Part shown: in pieces, positions 55,942 through 63,950 of the stretch | Position numbering within the stretch: the stretch's first letter is position 1 | How the letters are laid out: every line of letters begins with the position of its first letter | Source of the DNA: Oscillospiraceae bacterium | GTDB taxonomy: Bacteria; Bacillota; Clostridia; Oscillospirales; Oscillospiraceae | Direction of reading: 5' to 3' | DNA: 64,000 nucleotides | NCBI GenBank assembly: GCA_031270395.1 | Contig: JAISXU010000081.1 | Coordinates: 31,115-95,114, forward strand | Notes under the pieces: model-generated | Databases searched by the model: none | What the model saw: only the letters and a program-made list of their open reading frames with translations | What the model was told of the DNA's origin: nothing | Position numbers and translations under genes: made by a program

Positions 55942-58086
55942 CTATTGCTGTTGTTGCTGTTGTTGAAGTACCCACGCGCCGTCCTGCCAGACATAGATGC
56001 GCTCGTATTCGAGCTTATCAACGGGTAGTCCGTGCAGGCCGCCCGTGCCATTTTCTTCGGAAAGCCAACCGCCGCCCCAGAGCACACTTTTAATTTGCGC
56101 GTTTGCGGGGATGATGACCGTGCCGCCCGCCGCTCCGGCAATTGCACCCGCGATGTTGAGCGTACCCTGAACTGTGAATGTACTCTTTATGGTGAGTGTC
56201 ACACCGTCCTCAATAACCCATATTTTCGGAGCTATCGGCTCAGTGATGTCAAAGCTGCCATAAATGTTGAATCCGGAGATTTCGTCACTCACAATATCGA
56301 GCAATTGCTCTTCCGTGTCGGCATTGGCCCAGAAGATGCCGTCGTCTTCCCATTTGCCTTCGTTAAAAGCAAAACCGATATTGTATACATAGCTTTTTGC
56401 CGGAAACGCGCCAATCGCCGAAACGCTCTCGCCGTTTCCGTTGACTGTCGCTTTTGAGTCAAACATCAGGCCATTATTGCCCGTGGTACTTGTCAGTGCC
56501 CCGTTGACCGTAAGTCTGCCCCCGACCCACATACCCGCTCCCGCCAAGTTCAGAGTGCCGTCTATTTCAAGCGTGGTACCGCCGCCGATGCGAAATGTAA
56601 TGCCGGATTCCATCGTCACAGTTACACCCGCCGGGATATACAGGGTGCTGTTTGGACGATTTCCCATCAATAAGTCATAAGCGTCAAATGGTTCATATTC
56701 TCCGACAACATCGGTCGTTAACGTCATATTTTCCGTCACAACTATGCGGACGTTTTCCGTACCGGCTTTGATTATTTGCACAAGTCCCTCCGCCGTATCC
56801 ACTTCGACGGTGCTTGGTTCAATAGGCGTCGGAGTCGGGGTCGGTGGTGGAGTTAAAGTTGGAGTCGGGGGTGGAGTCGGAGTTGGAGTCGGAGTCGGGG
56901 GTGGAGTTGGACTTAAAGTTGGGGTTGGAGTTGGAGTTGGAGTATTCGGATACGTAGGGACATATGTGCCCGTGCCGCCGGGGTTGCTTGTATTTCCGTC
57001 GGAGGAGTCCGGCGTCGTCTGCGTATCTCCCGCCTTTACAACTCCGGTCGCAGTCGTCACATAGTCGCGGCTGTCGTTGATGATGATCGTGTTTGGAGTT
57101 GTGACTATCGCCCCCACTGCTTCGGGCTTGACTGTGACCTGCGCCAGCGTACCGCCACCCTCCACCGATGCGCCGTCGGCGTCCACCGTCAAGATCTCGA
57201 CGCTCGCGCCCTTCTCAACGGTGATCCGCACGCCGTTTTCCACTATTTCTATCGACTGTATAACCGCGCCACTTTCAAGCTGGATGTGTACGTTCGGCTT
57301 TCCGGCGACGACTGCCGCGACCTTGCTGCCGCCCTTGACGACTATCGAGTGACTGCCGCCGCCGTAGACGATCAATCTGCCCTCCACCGTCGTGCCGTCG
57401 AGCGTAACGTCCCCGTCTCCTACGCCGTGGCCGATAATCAGGTCGCCCTTTACCGTCGTATCTTTCACCGTTACGTCCGCCGAGCGGACAATCAAGCCGC
57501 GCTCATACGTTTTATCGGTCACATCGCTGTCGGCTATCGCCGATACGGCGTTGTGTGCGGTTTGGATGATCTGGGCGCGCGTAAATGTGGATTTCGGCGC
57601 AAATTTGCCGTCCCCGACACCGTGCTGATACCCCGAGTCTTTCAGCGCGTACACGTACGGACGGTACGCAGCGTCGATGTCCTCGTCGTCCTCATACAAC
57701 TCCGTCGGCTCATTCACCGCCTCCAGTCCGAGTGCGATGGCGAGTGTTTTTGCCGCCGCCTCACGCGTGACCGTTTCGCTGTTTGCCCATTCAGGCACGT
57801 CGCCGCCCAGCAACCTCGCCACTACGATGTCGAGATCCGCAGCGCGCATCGCGTCGTCAGGTCCGAAGCTGCCGTCGCCATAGCCGAACAAAATGCCGTT
57901 TTCGCGACTGCTCCACGTGTTTATTGCCTCATAATACCAAGCCTCCGGAGCGACATCCGTGTACTCCGTCCCCGCCGCCGCAGTCCCAACCGGCGGCGCG
58001 AGCGACGCCGCCAGCGCGAGCGCGAGCAGCAGTGCGAGAAGCCTCGCGCCCGCCTTTCCCGGGATTTGTCTGTTTTGGTTTTCCAT
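55942..58086 (-). CDS. SLH-domain surface protein with Pro-Thr-rich linker and C-terminal poly-Gln
   Basis: Signal peptide; EYTDVAPEAWYYEAINTWSSRENGILFGYGDGSFGPDDAMRAADLDIVVARLL; PTPTPTPTLSPTPPPTPTPTP; ends VLQQQQQQQ. Confidence 0.88.
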   Translation of the reverse strand: MENQNRQIPGKAGARLLALLLALALAASLAPPVGTAAAGTEYTDVAPEAWYYEAINTWSSRENGILFGYGDGSFGPDDAMRAADLDIVVARLLGGDVPEWANSETVTREAAAKTLAIALGLEAVNEPTELYEDDEDIDAAYRPYVYALKDSGYQHGVGDGKFAPKSTFTRAQIIQTAHNAVSAIADSDVTDKTYERGLIVRSADVTVKDTTVKGDLIIGHGVGDGDVTLDGTTVEGRLIVYGGGSHSIVVKGGSKVAAVVAGKPNVHIQLESGAVIQSIEIVENGVRITVEKGASVEILTVDADGASVEGGGTLAQVTVKPEAVGAIVTTPNTIIINDSRDYVTTATGVVKAGDTQTTPDSSDGNTSNPGGTGTYVPTYPNTPTPTPTPTLSPTPPPTPTPTPTPPPTPTLTPPPTPTPTPIEPSTVEVDTAEGLVQIIKAGTENVRIVVTENMTLTTDVVGEYEPFDAYDLLMGNRPNSTLYIPAGVTVTMESGITFRIGGGTTLEIDGTLNLAGAGMWVGGRLTVNGALTSTTGNNGLMFDSKATVNGNGESVSAIGAFPAKSYVYNIGFAFNEGKWEDDGIFWANADTEEQLLDIVSDEISGFNIYGSFDITEPIAPKIWVIEDGVTLTIKSTFTVQGTLNIAGAIAGAAGGTVIIPANAQIKSVLWGGGWLSEENGTGGLHGLPVDKLEYERIYVWQDGAWVLQQQQQQQ

Positions 58087-58381
58087 TGTCCTTGACCTCC
58101 AATAATAAAATATAGTCCTCCGGGGCTTCGGCGCGAAGCCGCCGAGAGGACCGGCAAAAACGGGCGCGCAGTGAACTTTGGCGGAAAGCGCCCGTTACCT
58201 ACGCGCCCCACATGTACTCCATGACCGCCGCGCCGTATGTACACAAGGCACGGCGCGGGAAACGGCGCATAAAATTCAGCGTTGCGCGGTGCTGCTAACA
58301 CCCAGCGACCGCCGCGGCTCGTTTTACCGGCCTCGCGAGGGTATGTTACCACATCTGGAAAAGATATGCAACAGATATTTG

Positions 58382-58401
58382 AATCATTTCGTTTGTCACG
58401 G
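58382..58401. repeat. Dispersed AATCATTTCGTTTGTCACGG motif copy
   Basis: AATCATTTCGTTTGTCACGG identical to the 4888-4907 copy. Confidence 0.75.
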
Positions 58402-58422
58402 TTTGAGGCGTATCGCGCGCCC

Positions 58423-59814
58423 TTACCCCTCCGCGAGCGAGGCTTTTTCCTCCGGGGTTATCATGCCGTGGAACGTCATCATTAGCACGGTGTCGCCGGC
58501 CTCCTTCGCGCATTTGGCGAGAAAGAGCTTGTCGCGCGGGTCGGAGTAGTCGTATATCGTGCGGAGGTAGTCGATGATCTCGCGGTCGTCCCGTTCATCC
58601 GTCAGGCGCAGTATTTTTATTGCCGATATCAGCATGGCGTCTCTATACTTATTTTGAAAAAGCGTCATGGAAACATATTCCAAAGCGCTTTTCATGTCAG
58701 ACCGCTGCGCCGCAGTTTTAGCCATCAGGCTGAATATTTCATCCAGACTGGCGCCTGTCAGACGCGTGAACAGCTCGCCGTTATATTTACTCCCGCACAG
58801 CGCTTCGCATGATTTTAGGTATTCCCACGCCTCGTCATAGCGCTCCAGCTTATATAGCGCATGCCCGCAAAAATAATGAAATTCCGGGCTGCTCGGAAGC
58901 ATTTTAACCGCTCGCTCCGAAAGCTCGGCCGCGCGCCCGTAGTCACATTTTTTCATCGCGTCGTCTACCATATAATCATAAGCGCTGCGGGCGACGACAG
59001 GATTAGGCGTGTCGTCACTCTCCACGACCTGACTGAACAGATCAAGGACTTCATCCGCGCTGCCCGGATTTTGACGCAGCGAGGCCGCTAAGTATCCCTT
59101 GAGGTTGATGTCGTCGGGATTATCCTCCAACTCCCTGCGGATAATCTCCGCGTTGCGCTCGCCCTTATGCTTATCCACCGCCTCGGACAGAGCGTATCCG
59201 GTGTGCATGATTTTGATACCGTCGGCAAAGAAAACAATATCCCCAACATTGACCCGGAGATACTCATGGATTTTATTGATGTAACGGATATGCGGCAGAT
59301 TACGAAAAATACGGTTCTGGGTATACTCCAGAATATTGTTCCCGTCGTCGTCAAGATTCAGCATAGAGCACGATAATACCGCGATGTGCCCGCCTATTTT
59401 TTTATCCCGCTCTATTTCCTCAAGAAACGGAATTATGAGACTCGTGGAATCCGGCTCGAAATACTCGTCGGCGTCGAGGAAGGCTATCCAGTTACCGCGC
59501 GCCTTGCCTATGGCGTAGTTCTTTGCCGCCGAGAAGTCGTCAATCCACTCGAAGTGAAACACCTTCGCGCCCATGCTCTCGGCTATCTCCACCGTGCGGT
59601 CAGTAGAGCCTGTGTCCACTACAATCTGCTCGAACACTATATCCTTTGCCCAACTCAGCGCACGCTCGATGTTTTTTTCCTCGTTTTTGACTATCATGCA
59701 CTGCGACAGCCGCACGGGTTCGGACGCCGCCCCCCGGCGGGACGCCGTCTGCCGCGCCCTGTTCGCGATCCTGTTGCCGTGGAATTGGTTCGGATTTTTG
59801 CTCATAACGGACAC
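58423..59814 (-). CDS. Family 2 glycosyltransferase with TPR-like region
   Basis: LSQCMIVKNEEKNIERALSWAKDIVFEQIVVDTGSTDRTVEIAESMGAKVFHFEW; FLDADEYFEP. Confidence 0.9.
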   Translation of the reverse strand: MSVMSKNPNQFHGNRIANRARQTASRRGAASEPVRLSQCMIVKNEEKNIERALSWAKDIVFEQIVVDTGSTDRTVEIAESMGAKVFHFEWIDDFSAAKNYAIGKARGNWIAFLDADEYFEPDSTSLIIPFLEEIERDKKIGGHIAVLSCSMLNLDDDGNNILEYTQNRIFRNLPHIRYINKIHEYLRVNVGDIVFFADGIKIMHTGYALSEAVDKHKGERNAEIIRRELEDNPDDINLKGYLAASLRQNPGSADEVLDLFSQVVESDDTPNPVVARSAYDYMVDDAMKKCDYGRAAELSERAVKMLPSSPEFHYFCGHALYKLERYDEAWEYLKSCEALCGSKYNGELFTRLTGASLDEIFSLMAKTAAQRSDMKSALEYVSMTLFQNKYRDAMLISAIKILRLTDERDDREIIDYLRTIYDYSDPRDKLFLAKCAKEAGDTVLMMTFHGMITPEEKASLAEG

Positions 59815-59865
59815 CTCAAATCGGATGGTTTGGATAATTTGACGTTAAATAGTAATAATATTTGC

Positions 59866-59894
59866 TTGACAATTTGCTCCGCCGTGCGTACAAT
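59866..59894 (+). promoter_or_regulatory. Consensus sigma-A promoter for the toxin-antitoxin operon
   Basis: TTGACA (59866-59871) - 17 nt - TACAAT (59889-59894). Confidence 0.8.
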
Positions 59895-59946
59895 TGAGAT
59901 ATAGCGCGCGTGTAACGCGCAATTATGCTTTATGGAGGTAACGTCA

Positions 59947-60273
59947 ATGAGCTTCAGCGCGTCGCTGCTTAATAGCTTTGTGCCTATCACGCAGTTCAAT
60001 AAAGGGCAGGCCGCCAAGGTCTTCGACCGTCTCAAAACCGAGCGCCGCCTTATCGTTTTGAAGAACAACGCGCCCGCCGCCGTCATCCTCTCGCCCGATG
60101 AGTACGAAAACATCATGGAGGTATTCGAGGACGCGTACCTATACGACATCGCGCAGAAGCGTATTGCTCAAAATCCGAACTTTGAAGGGTGTATATCCCA
60201 TGATGAATTTTGGATGAAACTCGGCATCGACTCTGATGATGTGGACGGGTACGAGGACATAGAAATTGAGTAA
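59947..60273 (+). CDS. Type II antitoxin, Phd/YefM (RelB-like) family
   Basis: NSFVPITQFNKGQAAKVFDRLKTERRLIVLKNNAPAAVILSPDEYENIMEVFED; RBS GGAGG. Confidence 0.85.
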   Translation: MSFSASLLNSFVPITQFNKGQAAKVFDRLKTERRLIVLKNNAPAAVILSPDEYENIMEVFEDAYLYDIAQKRIAQNPNFEGCISHDEFWMKLGIDSDDVDGYEDIEIE

Positions 60274-60598
60274 ATGGGATGTGGTTTATCTCCCTGAAAC
60301 GTGGGACGATATCCGGCGCATTGATTCCGGGCAATTGCGCCAAATAAAAAAGGGTATCGAAAAAACAGCACAAAACCCCTTGCCACAGTCCGAAGGCGGA
60401 TATGGGAAGCCGCTGCGAAATCAGGCCGGACTCGAACTCGCCGGACTGTACAAGATCAAATTCAAAAAGCTCGGCAGACGCGTCGTCTATGCGCTGGAGC
60501 GCGAAAATGGCAAGATGACGGTAATCGTAATCGCCGCCCGCGAGGACTTCGATGTATACATTTCGGCAGAAAAACGCCGCATAAAATACGGTTTATAA
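60266..60598 (+). CDS. Type II toxin, RelE/ParE family (TTG start, overlaps antitoxin)
   Basis: KWDVVYLPETWDDIRRIDSGQLRQIKKGIEKTAQNPLPQSEGGYGKPLRNQAGLELAGLYKIKFKKLGRRVVYALE. Confidence 0.87.
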   Translation: MSKWDVVYLPETWDDIRRIDSGQLRQIKKGIEKTAQNPLPQSEGGYGKPLRNQAGLELAGLYKIKFKKLGRRVVYALERENGKMTVIVIAAREDFDVYISAEKRRIKYGL

Positions 60599-60658
60599 AA
60601 AATTGGTGACTCGTCCTCACGTGCGGCGTCCCGCCGCACGTGTGACCCGAACGGAAGA

Positions 60659-60690
60659 ACCGCGGGCGACCGGGGTCGGTCGCCCCTACT
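60659..60690. repeat. Dispersed palindromic repeat ACCGCGGGCGACCGGGGTCGGTCGCCCCTACT
   Basis: Matches 53385-53430 and the reverse complement of 61195-61239. Confidence 0.85.
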
Positions 60691-60798
60691 CGTCCTCACA
60701 CGCTACGCTAAGTCTCGCTTCCGGCTAAAGCCGAAAGCTCGCTCGCTACGCGGTTCGTCCTCTCCAAAACGCAACCATTTCATTGGGTTGCGTTTTGG
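60691..60798. repeat. Two-hairpin element, copy 1
   Basis: CGCTACGCTAAGTCTCGC-[CTTCCGGC TAAA GCCGAAAG]-CTCGCTCGC...TCCTCTCC-[AAAACGCAACC...GGGTTGCGTTTT]. Confidence 0.88.
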
Positions 60799-60942
60799 CT
60801 TTGGACGTAGTTCTCGGGCCACAGCGAAAAGGACGTAAGAGCGAAAACGAGTGCAAACAAATTATTCCCTATCTGGCATTATTGCGTACAATGGAAAAAG
60901 ATGATACAATACGCGGCATCAAGGAGAGAAAGGCGGAAAACA

Positions 60943-61137
60943 GTGATTGATCAATACCAGATCGTAAAGCTCAAAAGCGGTCAAAAAGCGTGTATTGTTG
61001 AGATTCTGGAGCAAGGCAGGGCATATATAGCGGATATCGAAATATCAGAAGGCAATTTTGAAACCGAGCAAATATCTCAAGATGATATTGCGTGTGTTTA
61101 TGTTGAGGTTGAAATACCTCTGTCGAAGACTGTTTAA
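60943..61137 (+). CDS. Small protein, DUF4926-like (GTG start)
   Basis: VIDQYQIVKLKSGQKACIVEILEQGRAYIADIEISEGNFETEQISQDDIACVYVEVE; RBS-like AAAGGCGG upstream of GTG. Confidence 0.55.
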   Translation: MIDQYQIVKLKSGQKACIVEILEQGRAYIADIEISEGNFETEQISQDDIACVYVEVEIPLSKTV

Positions 61138-61194
61138 GCCTGCAGCATATGTACGCAACGTAATGAGACCGACCCTACGGATTTGCGCACCCAA

Positions 61195-61239
61195 CGCATC
61201 CCCGTCCTGTAGGGGCGACCGACCCCGGTCGCCCGCGGT
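61195..61239. repeat. Dispersed palindromic repeat, inverted copy of 53385-53430
   Basis: CGCATCCCCGTCCTGTAGGGGCGACCGACCCCGGTCGCCCGCGGT. Confidence 0.85.
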
Positions 61240-61300
61240 ATATGTACGCAACGTAATGCGGACGAACACGCGGGACGCGCTATGGGATATAGGGACATGC

Positions 61301-61328
61301 GTAGGGGCGCGATAAATCGCGCCCCTAC
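61301..61328. repeat. Perfect palindrome GTAGGGGCGCGA-TAAA-TCGCGCCCCTAC
   Basis: 12 bp stem, TAAA loop. Confidence 0.85.
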
Positions 61329-61357
61329 GGATTTCATAAGCGATGAATGTAATGCAA

Positions 61358-61411
61358 TTAACCCAATAATTGCAGCACGCCCTGCGGGATCGTCGGCGCG
61401 GACTGCGCTAA
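61358..61411 (-). pseudogene. Flagellin C-terminal remnant (LAQSAPTIPQGVLQLLG-stop)
   Basis: Matches the C-terminus of the intact flagellin nearby (LAQANAFPQGVLQLLG-stop); no upstream flagellin body. Confidence 0.75.
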
Positions 61412-61498
61412 GTCTCGCCTCGCCGTAAACGGCAAGGCTCGCTCGCTCCGTCGCGCCTCCTCTCCAAAACGCAACCATTTCATTGGGTTGCGTTTTGT
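61403..61498. repeat. Two-hairpin element, copy 2
   Basis: GCGCTAAGTCTCGC-[CTCGCCG TAAA CGGCAAG]-GCTCGCTCGC...CCTCTCC-[AAAACGCAACC...GGGTTGCGTTTT]. Confidence 0.88.
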
Positions 61499-61566
61499 GT
61501 ACGGAACGAACGCCTTCCCGCTTTGCGTTGTAACGCCACTGCATTACGCGTCGCCGGGTGTTTGAA

Positions 61567-63009
61567 TTAGCCCAGCAGCTGCAGCACGCCCTGCGGGAAG
61601 GCGTTGGCCTGCGCGAGCATGGCGGTGGACGCTTGGAAAAGGATGGACTGCTTTGTGAAGTTCGTCATCTCCTTGGCCATGTCCACATCGCGGATACGGC
61701 TCTCGGCAGCCTGTATGTTCTCAGCCGAGATGTCGAGGCTGTTCGCGGTGTACTCCATGCGGTTCTGGACCGCGCCGAGCTTCGAGCGCTCCGTCGTGAC
61801 ATAGCTAAGGGCTATGTCAAGGGTGTCGAGCTGCGCGGTGAGCTTGCCCTTTCCGGTGTCGAGTGTAATTTCAAGATTAGACGTACCCTTGCCGTTACCG
61901 ATGCCGAGCTTATCGGTGGTGATCGAGTTTATGGATATGGCGATACCCTGATTTGCGTTCGCGCCGACCTGGAAGTACAGCGCGCCGCCGCCCGGCTCCG
62001 CGTCATATTTCTCTTGCGCCTTATACAGCTCCGTTTTCGCCGCCGCGAGATGAGCGTCTGAGCCGGGCGCGGTATCGACTCCGGTTATTACCGTATTTGC
62101 AGCGGCGCGGGCGTCAAGAGCGGTTCCCGTGGTACCAAGCTTCGCGTCAATCTGGGTCAATCTGTCTTTCAGCTCGTTTATCGCGTCTATCGCGTCCTGA
62201 TTCCCGGTGGTGATAGCGGCTAAGGCCGCACTCAGATCAGCAAACACCATGCCCACGGCCGTAAGGCCTGTCGCGGAGGCACCGGTAATGGCTAGGCTAG
62301 AAAGATCAATGCCGTTTACGTTGCCGTACAGCGTCGTGTTCCACGAAGTGGTGAACGTGTCGGTAAGCGTGCCGGCCACGGCGTTGTTGACCGTGTTGAC
62401 GAGCGAGGATATATCCTGAGCTATGATATTCTTTATCTCCTGTACCTTGTCTCGCGCGAGCGTATCCGAGTCGTCGAGCTTGACCTTCTCGGTCTGGTTT
62501 GCGATATTCGACGCGTTGTAAGCGTTCCTCGCCTGAACCAGATCAGCAGTGATGCTCGCGTCCTTATTGCCGCCGCAGTCGCCGTTGATGAGCTTTTTCT
62601 TGTTGAACTCGACGCGCTCCGTCATGGAGTCGATCTCCTGCGTGAGTTGGTCGATCTCGTCCTTTATCTTCTGACGGTCGCCCGTGCCCTGATTGTTGTT
62701 CTCCTGCGTGTCGTTCGACGCGTAGACGACGAGCTCGCGGATGCGCTGGAGCATGTTGTCGATTTCCTGCAGACCGCCCTCCGCCGTCTGGATGAGAGAT
62801 ATGCCGTCCTGCGTGTTCTTCGAGGCCATCGTAAGGCCGCGGATCTGCGCGCGCATCTTTTCGGATATGGCAAGACCCGCCGCGTCGTCCGCGGCGGAAT
62901 TTATGCGATACCCTGAGGATAGCTTGGCTATGGACTTCGTCGCGTTTGTCTGGTTGATGCCGTAAAATCTGTGCGCGTTGAGTGCCGAGACGTTGTTTTG
63001 AATACGCAT
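61567..63009 (-). CDS. Flagellin
   Basis: MRIQNNVSALNAHRFYGINQTNATKSIAKLSSGYRINSAADDAAGLAISEKMRAQIRGL; C-terminal AQANAFPQGVLQLLG. Confidence 0.97.
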   Translation of the reverse strand: MRIQNNVSALNAHRFYGINQTNATKSIAKLSSGYRINSAADDAAGLAISEKMRAQIRGLTMASKNTQDGISLIQTAEGGLQEIDNMLQRIRELVVYASNDTQENNNQGTGDRQKIKDEIDQLTQEIDSMTERVEFNKKKLINGDCGGNKDASITADLVQARNAYNASNIANQTEKVKLDDSDTLARDKVQEIKNIIAQDISSLVNTVNNAVAGTLTDTFTTSWNTTLYGNVNGIDLSSLAITGASATGLTAVGMVFADLSAALAAITTGNQDAIDAINELKDRLTQIDAKLGTTGTALDARAAANTVITGVDTAPGSDAHLAAAKTELYKAQEKYDAEPGGGALYFQVGANANQGIAISINSITTDKLGIGNGKGTSNLEITLDTGKGKLTAQLDTLDIALSYVTTERSKLGAVQNRMEYTANSLDISAENIQAAESRIRDVDMAKEMTNFTKQSILFQASTAMLAQANAFPQGVLQLLG

Positions 63010-63121
63010 GTTTTATTACACTTCCTTGGTTTACGTTATCCCCGGGCGATCCGTCGCCCAAAGGCGCTGGGTCTATATTCATCAACGCGAATCGGATGTG
63101 CACCTCTTCTTCGCGGAAATG

Positions 63122-63231
63122 ACGTCCTCACGCGCTACGCTAAGTCTCGCGTCCGCGTAAACGCGAACGCTCGCTCGCTTCGCGGTTCGTCCTCTCCGAA
63201 ACGAACCCACTTCGTTGGGCTTCGTTTCGGG
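63122..63231. repeat. Two-hairpin element, copy 3
   Basis: CGCTACGCTAAGTCTCGC-[GTCCGCG TAAA CGCGAAC]-GCTCGCTCGC...CCTCTCC-[GAAACGAACCCA...TTGGGCTTCGTTTC]. Confidence 0.88.
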
Positions 63232-63265
63232 TAACGCGAGGGTGTTGGGTCGAGGGTTTTTGCCT

Positions 63266-63451
63266 TTACGACGCGGCTACCCTTTCCTCTGTGGCGGCGA
63301 CGTCACGCTCGTATACGGCTTGCCGCCGTATCGCCACGTCCTTCGGCGCCTCTATGCCGACTTTTGACACATTGCTTCCCCCGATGATCTTTACCTTGAT
63401 GTCGTCGCCGATCATGATGTAGTCGCCTTCCTTGACGCTGAGCAAAAGCAT
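63266..63451 (-). CDS. csrA: Carbon storage regulator CsrA
   Basis: [59 protein letters not shown]. Confidence 0.92.
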   Translation of the reverse strand: MLLLSVKEGDYIMIGDDIKVKIIGGSNVSKVGIEAPKDVAIRRQAVYERDVAATEERVAAS

Positions 63452-63484
63452 TTCAAAACCCTCCCTGTTTTGGTTCTCCATATT

Positions 63485-63805
63485 TACCACGGAATAAACA
63501 TTCCGTGGTAAAGCGAGTGCGGCGGGCGGAGCGTGAGGGCATAAAAAAGCACCCCGATAGGGGCGCGACTGGGATATTTTTGCTCTTGCGCCACACGTTT
63601 TGGGTGCAGAAACCACACCGGAGCAAATTTTGGAATAAAATTTTGCGCTCCGGTGCTAAAGTTTTGCCCATTTATGCCGATAAACCTATTTGTAACGGCA
63701 TTGACGCGTGTTATCGCGTCGTTTGAGGGCGGTGTGCGGACTGTTTTCGGCCGTATGTAAAGCTGCCGCCGCACTCGTTTACCACGGAATGTTTATTCCG
63801 TGGTA
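63485..63805. mobile_element. MITE-like element (~321 bp) with palindromic terminal inverted repeats
   Basis: Left end TACCACGGAATAAACATTCCGTGGTAAAGCGAGTGCGGCGG; reverse complement of right end TACCACGGAATAAACATTCCGTGGTAAACGAGTGCGGCGG; no long coding ORF inside. Confidence 0.7.
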
Positions 63806-63950
63806 TTTTTGGTTTGCCACCCGCTTGCGCCGCCCGTTCGTCCAAACCCCCTCGGAGAGCGGAGGGGATATTCAAAGGGGCACGGGGTTCCCCTTTGAAG
63901 AAGCGCTGTGCGGAGCACATAGCATTTCCGCAGAAATGCGGCGCTTCTTG

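Noticed and set aside
63453-63774. Small ORFs inside the MITE-like element
   Set aside because: Overlapping in several frames, no RBS, no family resemblance; they cross the terminal palindrome.
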